Program-made: the position numbers and the translations under genes | Assembly: GCA_037013495.1 (NCBI GenBank) | Contig: CM072812.1 | Location: 60,668,938 to 60,732,937 of the forward strand | Origin: Hippophae tibetana | Taxonomy: Eukaryota > Streptophyta > Magnoliopsida > Rosales > Elaeagnaceae | Direction of reading: 5' to 3' | Length of the DNA stretch: 64,000 bases | Shown here: piece by piece, positions 41,101-54,877 of the stretch | How the letters are laid out: each line of letters opens with the position of its first letter | Numbering within the stretch: the first letter of the stretch is position 1 | Notes under the pieces: model-generated | Databases searched by the model: none | Told to the model about the DNA's origin: nothing | What the model saw: the letters and a program-made list of their open reading frames with translations, nothing else

Positions 41101-41140
41101 TTTTTTTTCTTTTTATTCTGAATTTTCATTCCATAACGAA
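41080..41140. other. Mosaic junction within monomer 40582-41215
   Basis: The unit is A type up to GCAGGCGATGAAGGATTAAT. It then has an unusual uninterrupted T run (TTTCTTTC replaced by T's, 1 bp longer) and continues with a C-like tail (CGAAAAAAACAATT, ACATACAACC). From there the sequence follows 35430 onward at offset 5707. I infer an exchange point at or near the T run. Confidence 0.6.
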
Positions 41141-41364
41141 AAAAACAATTAAATAATTATTGTTTTAAATCTAAAATTCAAAAATGGAAAAATGAAGACA
41201 TACAACCTTTTTTTTGCCACCAAGGCTCTCATTCTAAATTATATGTAACCTTTAGGGGAACAACCTAGAAACTCAACGAAATATTAACGATTGAATTGCA
41301 AAGAACGTGGTTAAGATGATTAATAAAGAATCCTATAGAAAAAGAACCGAAAAGAAGACAATAT

Positions 41365-44300
41365 GTTGAGACCAAAATTTATGACATGAGTAAGTTTGTA
41401 AACAATGGAGTTTGGGTTCCCAAATGTTGAGAACAGAACTAATGCTTTGTTGCATTTTTAGAAATCGAAAAGACCTTCCATATGATTTATTATAATAGCC
41501 GTGTCGATGCACGATTTAAAAATTTAACAGTTTACAATTAATAACTTCTTTATTTTTTAAACTGTGACATGCTGCAACAATCTTATTTTTTTGAAAATAA
41601 AAGATAGATTAACACACATAAAAAAAAGAACAAAAAAAAGATACGAAGAATTTAAAGAAAAATAAAATAGGAAATCCAAAAATTAAAACAACGACAAAAA
41701 AATGGATAGAAAACGCAAGCGATGAAGGACTAATTTTGTTTCTTTTTATTCTGAATTTTCAATCAAGAATGAAAAAAACAATTAAATAATTATTGTTTTA
41801 AATCTAAAATTCAAAAATGGAAAAATGAAGACATATAACCTTTTTTTTGCCACCAAGGCTCTCATTCTAAATTATATGTAACCTTTAGGTGAACAACCAA
41901 GAAACTAAACGAAATATTAACGATTGAATTGCAAAGAACATGGTTAAGATGATTAATAAAGAATCCTATAGAAAAAGAACCGAAAAGAACACAATATGTT
42001 GAGACCAAAATTTATGACATGAGTAAGTTTGTAAACAATGGAGTTTGGGTTCCCAAATGTTGAGAACAGAACTAATGCTTTGTTGCATTTTTAGAAATCG
42101 AAAAGACCTTCCATATGATTTATTATAATAGCCGTGTCGATGCACGATTTAAAAATTTAACAGTTTACAATTAATAACTTCTTTATTTTTTAAACTGTGA
42201 CATGCTGCAACAATCTTATTTTTTTGAAAATAAAAGATAGATTAACACACATAAAAAAAAGAACAAAAAAAAGATACGAAGAATTTAAAGAAAACTAAGA
42301 AAGGAAATCCACAAATTAAAACAACGACAACAAAATGGATAGAAAACGCAAGGGATGAAGGATTAAATTTCTTTCTTTTTATTCTGAATTTTCATTCCAT
42401 AACGAAAAAAACAATTAAATAATTATTGTTTTAAATATAAAATTCAAAAATGGAAAAATGAAGACATATAACCTTTTTTTTGCCACCAAGGCACTCATTC
42501 TAAATTATATGTAACCTTTATGTGAACAACCTAGTAACTCAACGAAATATTAACGATTCAATTGCAAAGAACGTGGTTAAGATGATTAATAAAGAATCCT
42601 ATAGAAAAAGAACCGAAAACAACGCAATATGGTGATACCAAAATTTATGACTTCAGTAAGTTGTGTAAACAATTGAGTTTGGGTTCCCAAATGTTGAGAA
42701 CAGAACTAATGCATTGTTGCATTTTTAGAAATCGAAACGACCTTCCATATGATTTATTATAATAGCCGTGTCGATGCACGATTTAAAAATTTTAACAGTT
42801 TAACGTTGCAACCCCAATTAATAACTTCTTTGATTTTTAAACTGTGACATGCTGCAACAATCTTATTTTTTTGAAAAACAAAGATAGATTAACACGCATA
42901 AAAAAGGAACAAAAATAAGATACGAAGAATTTAGTGAAAACTAAAATAGGAAATCCAAAAATTAAAACAACGACAACAAAATGGATAGAAAACACAAGGG
43001 ATGAAGGATTAAATTTCTTTCTTTTTACTCTGAATTTTCATTCCATAACGAAAAAAACAATTAAATAATTATTGTTTTAAATCTAAAATTCAAAAATGGA
43101 AAAATGAAGACATATAACATTTTTTTTGCCACCAAGGCTCTCATTCTAAATTATATGTAACCTTTAGGGGAACAACCTAGAAACTCAACGAAATATTAAC
43201 GATTGAATTGCAAAGAACGTGGTTAAGATGATTAATAAAGAATCCTATAGAAAAAGAACCGAAAAGAACACAATATGTTGAGACCCAAATTTATGACATG
43301 AGTAAGTTTGTAAACAATGGAGTTTGGGTTCCCAAATGTTGAGAACAGAACTAATGCTTTGTTGCATTTTTAGAAATCGAAAAGACCTTCCATATGATTT
43401 ATTATAATAGCCGTGTCGATGCACGATTTAAAAATTTAACAGTTTACAATTAATAACTTCTTTAATTTTTAAACTGTGATATGCTGCAACAATCTTATTT
43501 TTTTGAAAATAAAAGATAGATTAACACACATAAAAAAAGAACAAAAAAAAGATACGAAGAATTTAAAGAAAAATAAAATAGGAAATCCAAAAATTAAAAC
43601 AACGACAACAAAATGGATAGAAAACGCAGGCGATGAAGGATTAATTTTCTTTCTTTTTATTCTGAATTTTCATTCCATAACGAAATAAACAATTAAATAA
43701 TTAATGTTGTAAATCTAAAATTAAAAAATGGAAAAATGAAGACATATAACCTTTTTTTTGCCACCAAGGCTCTCATTCTAAATTATATGTAACCTTTAGG
43801 TGAACAACCTAGTAACTCAACGAAATATTAACGATTGAATTGCAAAGAACGTGGTTAAGATGATTAATAAAGAATCCTATCGAAAAAGAACCGAAAAGAA
43901 CCTAATATGTTGAGACCAAAATTTATGACATGAGTAAGTTTGTAAACAATGGAGTTTGGGTTCCCAAATGTTGAGAACAGAACTAATGCTTTGTTGCATT
44001 TTTAGAAATCGAAAAGACCTTCCATATGATTTATTATAATAGCCGTGTCGATGCACGATTTAAAAATTTAACAGTTTACAATTAATAACTTCTTTATTTT
44101 TTAAACTGTGACATGCTGCAACAATCTTATTTTTTTGAAAATAAAAGATAGATTAACACACATAAAAAAAAGAACAAAAAAAAGATACGAAGAATTTAAA
44201 GAAAAATAAAATAGGAAATCCAAAAATTAAAACAACGACAAAAAAATGGATAGAAAACGCAAGCGATGAAGGACTAATTTTGTTTCTTTTTATTCTGAAT

Positions 44301-45486
44301 TTTCAATCAAGAATGAAAAAAACAATTAAATAATTATTGTTTTAAATCTAAAATTCAAAAATGGAAAAATGAAGACATATAACCTTTTTTTTGCCACCAA
44401 GGCTCTCATTCTAAATTATATGTAACCTTTAGGTGAACAACCTAGAAACTAAACGAAATATTAACGATTGAATTGCAAAGAACATGGTTAAGATGATTAA
44501 TAAAGAATCCTATAGAAAAAGAACCGAAAAGAACACAATATGTTGAGACCAAAATTTATGACATGAGTAAGTTTGTAAACAATGGAGTTTGGGTTCCCAA
44601 ATGTTGAGAACAGAACTAATGCTTTGTTGCATTTTTAGAAATCGAAAAGACCTTCCATATGATTTATTATAATAGCCGTGTCGATGCACGATTTAAAAAT
44701 TTAACAGTTTACAATTAATAACTTCTTTATTTTTTAAACTGTGACATGCTGCAACAATCTTATTTTTTTGAAAATAAAAGATAGATTAACACACATAAAA
44801 AAAAGAACAAAAAAAGGATACGAAGAATTTAAAGAAAACTAAGAAAGGAAATCCACAAATTAAAACAACGACAACAAAATGGATAGAAAACGCAAGGGAT
44901 GAAGGATTAAATTTCTTTCTTTTAATTCTGAATTTTGATTCCATAACGAAAAAAACAATTAAATAATTATTGTTTTAAATCTAAAATTCAAAAATGGAAA
45001 AATGAAGACATATAACCTTTTTTTTGCCACCAAGGCACTCATTCTAAATTATATGTAACCTTTATGTGAACAACCTAGTAACTCAACGAAATATTAACGA
45101 TTCAATTGCAAAGAACGTGGTTAAGATGATTAATAAAGAATCCTATAGAAAAAGAACCGAAAACAACGCAATATGGTGATACCAAAATTTATGACTTCAG
45201 TAAGTTGTGTAAACAATTGAGTTTGGGTTCCCAAATGTTGAGAACAGAACTAATGCATTGTTGCATTTTTAGAAATCGAAACGACCATCCATATGATTTA
45301 TTATAATAGCCGTGTCGATGCACGATTTAAAAATTTTAACAGTTTAACGTTGCAACCCCAATTAATAACTTCTTTGATTTTTAAACTGTGACATGCTGCA
45401 ACAATCTTATTTTTTTGAAAAACAAAGATAGATTAACACGCATAAAAAAGGAACAAAAATAAGATACGAAGAATTTAGTGAAAACT
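41365..45486. repeat. Tetramer HOR, 2544-bp period, ~1.6 copies
   Basis: Monomer starts are 41216, 41849, 42482 (D), 43128, 43760, 44393, 45026 (D) and 45672. Sequence at offset 2544 agrees from about 41365/43909 to 42942/45486. Shared states are GACTAATTTTG, CTAAACG, ACTAAGAAAGG, ATCCACAAATT and the D unit. Differences seen include AAAAAAGGATACG at about 44816, CTTTTAATTCTG and TTTTGATTCC at about 44920-44940, and ACGACCATCC at about 45290. Confidence 0.84.
42482..43127. repeat. D-type monomer, copy 2
   Basis: Nearly the same as 32327-32972 at offset 10155, with the same full set of D markers; I noticed one change, AAAACACAAGGG for AAAACGCAAGGG near 42990. It is followed, as in the left copy, by AACATTTTTTTTGCC. 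Confidence 0.87.
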
Positions 45487-45671
45487 ATAAAAGGAAATCC
45501 AAAAATCAAACCAACGACAACAAAATGGATAGAAAACGCAAGGGATGAAGGATTAAATTTCTTTCTTTTTATTCTGAATTTTCACTCAAGAATGCAAAAA
45601 ACAGTTAAATAAATATTGTTTTAAATCTAAAATTCAAAAATAAAAAAATGAAGACATATAACCTTTTTTTT
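45026..45671. repeat. D-type monomer, copy 3, with extended D tail
   Basis: D markers as in the other copies up to about 45486. It then has ACTATAAAAGGAAATCC, AAAATCAAACCAACG, TTTTCACTCAAGAATGC and ACAGTTAAATAAATATTG. These tail features are absent from D copies 1 and 2 but closely resemble the tract at 60830-60980. This unit appears to keep the fullest D sequence. Confidence 0.83.
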
Positions 45672-47500
45672 GCCACCAAGGTTCTTATTCTAAATTATAT
45701 GTAACCTTTAGGTGAAGAACCTAGTAACTAAACGAAATATTAACTATTGAATTGCAAAGAACGTGGTTAAGATGATTAATAAAGAATCCAATAGAAAAAG
45801 AACCGAAAACAACGCAATATGGTGAGAACAAAATTTATGACATCAGTAAGTTGTGTAAACAATGGAGTTTGGGTTCCCAAATGTTGAGAATAGAACTAAT
45901 GCTTTGTTGCATTTTTAGAAATCGAAACGACCTTCCATATGATTTATTATAATAGCCGTGCCGATGCACGATTTAAAAATTTTAACAGTTTACAATTAAT
46001 AACTTCTATATTTTTTAAACTGTGACATTCTCCAACAATCTTATTTTTTTGAAAATAAAAGATAGATTAACACACATAAAAAAAAGAACAAAATAAAGAT
46101 ACGAAGAATTTAAAGAAAAATAAAAAAGAATATCCAAAAACTAAAACAACGACAACAAAATGGATAGAAAACGCAAGGGATGAAGGATTAAATTTCTTTC
46201 TTTTTATTCTGAATTTTTATTCCATAACGAAATAAACAATTAAATAATTAATGTTTTAAATCTAAAATTCAAAAATGGAAAAATGAAGACATATAACCTT
46301 TTTTTTGCCACCAAGGCTCTCATTCTAAATTATATGTAACCTTTAGGTGAACAACCTAGTAACTCAACGAAATATTAACGATTGAATGGCAAAGAACGTG
46401 GTTAAGATGATTAATAAAGAATCCTATAGAAAAAGAATCGAAAAGAACACAATATGTTGAGACCAAAATTTATGACATCAGTAAGTTTGTAAACAATGGA
46501 GTTTGGGTTCCCAAATGTTGAGAACAGAACTAATGCTTTGTTGCATTTTTAGAAATCGAAACAACCTTCCATATGATTTATTATAATAGCCGTGTCGATG
46601 CACGATTTAAAAATTTTAATAGTTTAACGTTGCAACCCCAATTAATAACTTCTTTATTTTTTAAACTGTGACATGCTGCAACAATCTTATTTTTTTGGAA
46701 ATAAAAGATAGATTAACACACATAAAAAAAAGATACGAAGAATTTAAAGAAAACTAAAAAAGGAAATCCAAAAATTAAAACAACGACAACAAAATGGATA
46801 GAAAACGCAAGGGATGAAGGATTAAATTTCTTTCTTTTTATTCTGAATTTTTATTCCATAACGAAAAAAACAATTAAATAAGTATTGTTTTAAATCTAAA
46901 ATTCAAAAATGGAAAAATGAAGACATATAACCTTTTTTTTGCCATCAAGGCTCTCATTCTAAATTATATGTAACCTTTAGGGGAACAACCTAGAAACTCA
47001 ACGAAATATTAACCATTGAATTGCAAAGAACGTGGTTAAGATGATTAATAAAGAATCCTATAGAAAAAGAACCGAAAAGAACACAATATGTTGAGACAAA
47101 AATTAATGACATGAGTAAGTTTGTAAACAATGGAGTTTGGGTTCCCAAATGTTGAGAACAGAACTAATGCTTTGTTGCATTTTTAGAAATCGAAAAGACC
47201 TTCCATATGATTTATTATAATAGCCGTGTCGATACACGATTTAATAATTTTAACAGTTTACAATTAATAACTTCTTTATTTTTTAAACTGTGACATGCTG
47301 CAACAATCTTATTTTTTTGAAAATAAAAGATGGATTAACACACATAAAAAAAAAGAACAAAAAAAAGATACGAAGAATTTAACGAAAAATAAAATAGGAA
47401 ATCCAAAAATTAAAACAACGACAACAAAATGGATAGAAAACGCAAGGGATGAAGGATTAAATTTCTTTCTTTTAATCTGAATTTTCATTCCATAACGAAA
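45672..47500. repeat. Most divergent monomers; boundary between array domains
   Basis: Monomer starts are 45672 (635 bp), 46307 (L with a 12-bp loss, 634 bp) and 46941 (634 bp). They are rich in private changes: AAGGTTCTTATTC, GTGAAGAACC, AACTAAACG, GAACAAAATTTATG, GTGCCGATG, CTTCTATATTTTT, GACATTCTCCAAC, GAACAAAATAAAG, AAGAATATCC, AAAGAATCGAAAAG and GCCATCAAGG. To the left, short units dominate; to the right, L units dominate. Confidence 0.82.
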
Positions 47501-50500
47501 TAAACAATTAAATAATTAATGTTTTAAATCTAAAATTCAAAAATGGAAAAATGAAGACATATAACCTTTTTTTTGCCACCAAGGCTCTCATTCTAAATTA
47601 TATGTAACGTTTAGGTGAAAAACCTAGAAACTCAACGAAATATTAACCATTGAATTGCAAAGAACGTGGTTAAGATGATTAATAAAGAATCCTATAGAAA
47701 AAGAACCGAAAAGAACACAATATGTTGAGACAAAAATTTATGACATCAGTAAGTTTGTAAACAATGGAGTTGGGGTTCCCAAATGTTGAGAACAGAACTA
47801 ATGCTTTGTTGCATTTTTAGAAATCGAAACGACCTTCCATATGATTTATTATAATAGCCGTGTCGATGCACGATTTCAAAATTTTAATAGTTTAACGTTG
47901 CAACCCCAATTAATAACTTCTTTATTTTTTAAACTGTGACATGCTGCAACAATCTTATTTTTTTGAAAATAAAAGATAGATTAACACACATAAAAAAAAG
48001 AACAAAAAAAAGATACGAAGAATTTAAAGAAAATAAAATAGGAAATCCAAAAATTAAAACAACGACAACAAAATGGATAGAAAACGCAAGGGATGAAGGA
48101 TTAAATTTCTTTCTTTTTATTCTGAATTTTCATTCCATAACGAAAAAAACAATTAAATAATTAATGTTTTAAATCTAAAATTCAAAAATGGAAAAATGAA
48201 GACATATAACCTTTTTTTGCCACCAAGGCTCTCATTCTAAATTATATGTAACCTTTAGGTGAACAACCTAGAAACTCAACGAAATATTAACCATTGAATT
48301 GCAAAGAACGTGGTTAAGATGATTAATAAAGAATCCTATAGAAAAAGAACCGAAAAGAACACAATATGTTGAGACAAAAATTTATGACATCAGTAAGTTT
48401 GTAAACAATGGAGTTGGGGTTCCCAAATGTTGAGAACAGAACTAATGCTTTGTTGCATTTTTAGAAATCGAAACGACCTTCCATATGATTTATTATAATA
48501 GCCGTGTCGATGCACGATTTAAAAATTTTAATAGTTTAACGTTGCAACCCCAATTAATAACTTCTTTATTTTTTAAACTGTGACATGCTGCAACAATCTT
48601 ATTTTTTTGGAAATAAAAGATAGATTAACACACATAAAAAAAAAGAACAAAAAAAAGATACGAAGAATTTAAAGAAAAATAAAATAGGAAATCCAAAAAT
48701 TAAAACAACGACAACAAAATGGATAGAAAACGCAAGGGATGAAGGATTAAATTTCTTTCTTTTTATTCTGAATTTTCATTCCATAACGAAAACAACAATT
48801 AAATAATTATTGTTTTAAATCTAAAATTCAAAAATGGAAAAATGAAGACATATAACCTTTTTTTTGCCACCAAGGCTCTCATTCTAAATTATATGTAACC
48901 TTTCGGTGGATAACCTAGTAACTCAACGAAATATTAACGATTGAATTGCAAAGAACGTGGTTAAGATGATTAATAAAGAATCCTATAGAAAAAGAACCGA
49001 AAAGAACACAATATGTTGAGACCAAAATTTATGACATGAGTAAGTTTGTAAACAATGGAGTTTGGGTTCCCAAATGTTGAGAACAGAACTAATGCTTTGT
49101 TGCATTTTTAGAAATCGAAAAGACCTTCCATATGATTTATTATAATAGCCGTGTCGATGCACGATTTAAAAATTTAACAGTTTACAATTAATAACTTCTT
49201 TATTTTTTAAACTGTGACATGCTGCAACAATCTTATTTTTTTCAAAATAAAAGATAGATTAACACACATAAAAAAAAGAACAAAAAAAAGATACGAAGAA
49301 TTTAAAGAAAAATAAAATAGGAAATCCAAAAATTAAAACAACGACAACAAAATGGATAGAAAACGCAAGGGATGAAGGATTAAATTTCTTTCTTTTTATT
49401 CTGAATTTTCATTCCATAACGAAAAAAACAATTAAATAATTATTGTTTTAAATCTAAAATTCAAAAATGGAAAAATGAAGACATATAACCTTTTTTGCCA
49501 CCAAGGCTCTCCTTCTAAATTATATGTAACCTTTAGGGGAACAACCTAGAAACTCAACGAAATATTAACGATTGAATTGCAAAGAACGTGGTTAAGATGA
49601 TTAATAAAGAATCCTATAGAAAAAGAACCGAAAAGAACACAATATGTTGAGACCAAAATTTATGAGATCAGTAAGTTTGTAAACAATGGAGTTTGGGTTC
49701 CCAAATGTTGAGAACAGAACTAATGCTTTGTTGCATTTTTAGAAATCGAAACAACCTTCCATATGATTTATTATAATAGCCGTGTCGATGCACGATTTCA
49801 AAATTTTAATAGTTTAACGTTACAACCCCAATTAATAACTTCTTTATTTTTTAAACTGTGACATGCTGCAACAATCTTATTTTTTTGAAAATAAAAGATA
49901 TATTAACACACATAAAAAAAAGAACAAAAAAAAGATACGAAGAATTTAAAGAAAAATAAAATAGGAAATCCAAAAATTAAAACAACGACAACAAAATGGA
50001 TAGAAAACGCAAGGGATGAAGGATTAAATTTCTTTCTTTTTATTCTGAATTTTCATTCCATAACGAAAAAAACAATTAAATAATTAATGTTTTAAATCTA
50101 AAATTCAAAAATGGAAAAATGAAGACATATAACCTTTTTTTGCCACCAAGGCTCTCATTCTAAATTATATGTAACCTTTAGGTGAAAAACCTAGAAACTC
50201 AACGAAATATTAACCATTGAATTGCAAAGAACGTGGTTAAGATGATTAATAAAGAATCCTATAGAAAAAGAACCGAAAAGAACACAATATGTTGAGACAA
50301 AAATTTATGACATCAGTAAGTTTGTAAACAATGGAGTTGGGGTTCCCAAATGTTGAGAACAGAACTAATGCTTTGTTGCATTTTTAGAAATCGAAACGAC
50401 CTTCCATATGATTTATTATAATAGCCGTGTCGATGCACGATTTCAAAATTTTAATAGTTTAACGTTGCAACCCCAATTAATAACTTCTTTATTTTTTAAA

Positions 50501-52579
50501 CTGTGACATGCTGCAACAATCTTATTTTTTTGAAAATAAAAGATAGATTAACACACATAAAAAAAAGAACAAAAAAAAGATACGAAGAATTTAAAGAAAA
50601 TAAAATAGGAAATCCAAAAATTAAAACAACGACAACAAAATGGATAGAAAACGCAAGGGATGAAGGATTAAATTTCTTTCTTTTTATTCTGAATTTTCAT
50701 TCCATAACGAAAAAAACAATTAAATAATTAATGTTTTAAATCTAAAATTCAAAAATGGAAAAATGAAGACATATAACCTTTTTTTGCCACCAAGGCTCTC
50801 ATTCTAAATTATATGTAACCTTTAGGTGAACAACCTAGAAACTCAACGAAATATTAACCATTGAATTGCAAAGAACGTGGTTAAGATGATTAATAAAGAA
50901 TCCTATAGAAAAAGAACCGAAAAGAACACAATATGTTGAGACAAAAATTTATGACATCAGTAAGTTTGTAAACAATGGAGTTGGGGTTCCCAAATGTTGA
51001 GAACAGAACTAATGCTTTGTTGCATTTTTAGAAATCGAAACGACCTTCCATATGATTTATTATAATAGCCGTGTCGATGCACGATTTAAAAATTTTAATA
51101 GTTTAACGTTGCAACCCCAATTAATAACTTCTTTATTTTTTAAACTGTGACATGCTGCAACAATCTTATTTTTTTGGAAATAAAAGATAGATTAACACAC
51201 ATAAAAAAAAAGAACAAAAAAAAGATACGAAGAATTTAAAGAAAAATAAAATAGGAAATCCAAAAATTAAAACAACGACAACAAAATGGATAGAAAACGC
51301 AAGGGATGAAGGATTAAATTTCTTTCTTTTTATTCTGAATTTTCATTCCATAACGAAAACAACAATTAAATAATTATTGTTTTAAATCTAAAATTCAAAA
51401 ATGGAAAAATGAAGACATATAACCTTTTTTTTGCCACCAAGGCTCTCATTCTAAATTATATGTAACCTTTCGGTGGATAACCTAGTAACTCAACGAAATA
51501 TTAACGATTGAATTGCAAAGAACGTGGTTAAGATGATTAATAAAGAATCCTATAGAAAAAGAACCGAAAAGAACACAATATGTTGAGACCAAAATTTATG
51601 ACATGAGTAAGTTTGTAAACAATGGAGTTTGGGTTCCCAAATGTTGAGAACAGAACTAATGCTTTGTTGCATTTTTAGAAATCGAAAAGACCTTCCATAT
51701 GATTTATTATAATAGCCGTGTCGATGCACGATTTAAAAATTTAACAGTTTACAATTAATAACTTCTTTATTTTTTAAACTGTGACATGCTGCAACAATCT
51801 TATTTTTTTCAAAATAAAAGATAGATTAACACACATAAAAAAAAGAACAAAAAAAAGATACGAAGAATTTAAAGAAAAATAAAATAGGAAATCCAAAAAT
51901 TAAAACAACGACAACAAAATGGATAGAAAACGCAAGGGATGAAGGATTAAATTTCTTTCTTTTTATTCTGAATTTTCATTCCATAACGAAAAAAACAATT
52001 AAATAATTATTGTTTTAAATCTAAAATTCAAAAATGGAAAAATGAAGACATATAACCTTTTTTTTGCCACCAAGGCTCTCCTTCTAAATTATATGTAACC
52101 TTTAGGGGAACAACCTAGAAACTCAACGAAATATTAACGATTGAATTGCAAAGAACGTGGTTAAGATGATTAATAAAGAATCCTATAGAAAAAGAACCGA
52201 AAAGAACACAATATGTTGAGACCAAAATTTATGAGATCAGTAAGTTTGTAAACAATGGAGTTTGGGTTCCCAAATGTTGAGAACAGAACTAATGCTTTGT
52301 TGCATTTTTAGAAATCGAAACAACCTTCCATATGATTTATTATAATAGCCGTGTCGATGCACGATTTCAAAATTTTAATAGTTTAACGTTACAACCCCAA
52401 TTAATAACTTCTTTATTTTTTAAACTGTGACATGCTGCAACAATCTTATTTTTTTGAAAATAAAAGATATATTAACACACATAAAAAAAAGAACAAAAAA
52501 AAGATACGAAGAATTTAAAGAAAAATAAAATAGGAAATCCAAAAATTAAAACAACGACAACAAAATGGATAGAAAACGC
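47500..52579. repeat. Tetramer HOR, 2567-bp period, two copies
   Basis: Monomer starts are 46941 (end part), 47575, 48219, 48866, 49497, 50142, 50786, 51433 and 52066. Offset is 2567, shifting to 2569-2570 after a T6 run at about 49491 that is T8 in the other copy. Shared states include GTTGGGGTTCCC, TTAACCATTG, TTTCGGTGGATAACC, TTTTTTTCAAAATAAAAG, CTCTCCTTC, GAGATCAG and GATATATT. The copies end where GCAAGGGATG (about 50008) meets GCATGGGATG (about 52578). The frames at 47936-48160 and 50503-50727 are copies of each other. Confidence 0.87.
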
Positions 52580-54877
52580 ATGGGATGAAGGATTAAATTT
52601 CTTTCTTTTCATTCTGAATTTTCATTCCATAACGAAATAAACAATTAAATAATTAATGTTTTAAATCTAAAATTCAAAAATGGAAAAATGACGACATATA
52701 ACCTTTTTTTTGCCACCAAGGCTCTCATTCTAAATTATATGTTACCTTTAGGTGAACAACCTAGAAACTCAACGAAATATTAACGATTGAATTGCAAAGA
52801 ACGTGGTTAAGATGATTAATAAAGAATCCTATAGAAAAAGAACCGAAAAGAACACAATATGTTGAGACAAAAATTTATGACATCAGTAAGTTTGTAAACA
52901 ATGGAGTTGGGGTTCCCAAATGTTGAGAACAGAACTAATGCTTTGTTGCATTTTTAGAAATCGAAACGACCTTCCATATGATTTATTATAATAGCCGTGT
53001 CGATGCACGATTTAAAAATTTTAATAGTTTAACGTTGCAACCCCAATTAATAACTTCTTTATTTTTTAAACTGTGACATGCTGCAACAATCTTATTTTTT
53101 TGGAAATAAAAGATAGATTAACACACATAAAAAAAAGATACGAAGAATTTAAAGAAAACTAAAAAAGGAAATCCAAAAATTAAAACAACGACAACAAAAT
53201 GGATAGAAAATGCAAGGGATGAAGGATTAAATTTCTTTCTTTTTATTCTGAATTTTCATTCCATAACGAAAACAACAATTAAATAATTATTGTTTTAAAT
53301 CTAAAATTCAAAAATGGAAAAATGAAGACATATAACCTTTTTTTTGCCACCAAGGCTCTCATTCTAAATTATATGTAACCTTTCGGTGGATAACCTAGTA
53401 ACTCAACGAAATATTAACGATTGAATTGCAAAGAACGTGGTTAAGATGATTAATAAAGAATCCTATAGAAAAAGAACCGAAAAGAACACAATATGTTGAG
53501 ACCAAAATTTATGACATGAGTAAGTTTGTAAACAATTGAGTTTGGGTTCCCAAATGTTGAGAACAGAACTAATGCTTTGTTGCATTTTTAGAAATCGAAA
53601 CAACCTTCCATATGATTTATTATAATAGCCGTGTCGATGCACGATTTCAAAATTTTAATAGTTTAACGTTACAACCCCAATTAATAACTTCTTTATTTTT
53701 TAAACTGTGACATGCTGCAACAATCTTATTTTTTTGAAAATAAAAGATATATTAACACACATAAAAAAAAGAACAAAAAAAAGATACGAAGAATTTAAAG
53801 AAAAATAAAATAGGAAATCCAAAAATTAAAACAACGACAACAAAATGGATAGAAAACGCATGGGATGAAGGATTAAATTTCTTTCTTTTCATTCTGAATT
53901 TTCATTCCATAACGAAATAAACAATTAAATAATTAATGTTTTAAATCTAAAATTCAAAAATGGAAAAATGACGACATATAACCTTTTTTTTGCCACCAAG
54001 GCTCTCATTCTAAATTATATGTTACCTTTAGGTGAACAACCTAGAAACTCAACGAAATATTAACGATTGAATTGCAAAGAACGTGGTTAAGATGATTAAT
54101 AAAGAATCCTATAGAAAAAGAACCGAAAAGAACACAATATGTTGAGACAAAAATTTATGACATCAGTAAGTTTGTAAACAATGGAGTTGGGGTTCCCAAA
54201 TGTTGAGAACAGAACTAATGCTTTGTTGCATTTTTAGAAATCGAAACGACCTTCCATATGATTTATTATAATAGCCGTGTCGATGCACGATTTAAAAATT
54301 TTAATAGTTTAACGTTGCAACCCCAATTAATAACTTCTTTATTTTTTAAACTGTGACATGCTGCAACAATCTTATTTTTTTGGAAATAAAAGATAGATTA
54401 ACACACATAAAAAAAAGATACGAAGAATTTAAAGAAAACTAAAAAAGGAAATCCAAAAATTAAAACAACGACAACAAAATGGATAGAAAATGCAAGGGAT
54501 GAAGGATTAAATTTCTTTCTTTTTATTCTGAATTTTCATTCCATAACGAAAACAACAATTAAATAATTATTGTTTTAAATCTAAAATTCAAAAATGGAAA
54601 AATGAAGACATATAACCTTTTTTTTGCCACCAAGGCTCTCATTCTAAATTATATGTAACCTTTCGGTGGATAACCTAGTAACTCAACGAAATATTAACGA
54701 TTGAATTGCAAAGAACGTGGTTAAGATGATTAATAAAGAATCCTATAGAAAAAGAACCGAAAAGAACACAATATGTTGAGACCAAAATTTATGACATGAG
54801 TAAGTTTGTAAACAATTGAGTTTGGGTTCCCAAATGTTGAGAACAGAACTAATGCTTTGTTGCATTTTTAGAAATCG
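52255..54877. repeat. Dimer HOR, 1280-bp period, two copies
   Basis: Monomer starts are 52066, 52712, 53346, 53992 and 54626. Shared states are GCATGGGATG, CTTTTCATTCTG, ATGACGACATAT, ATGTTACC, AAAATGCAAGGG and a 12-bp loss between the two A8 runs in the units at 52712 and 53992. The match ends at about 53597/54877 (CGAAACAACC against CGAAAAGACC). Confidence 0.86.
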
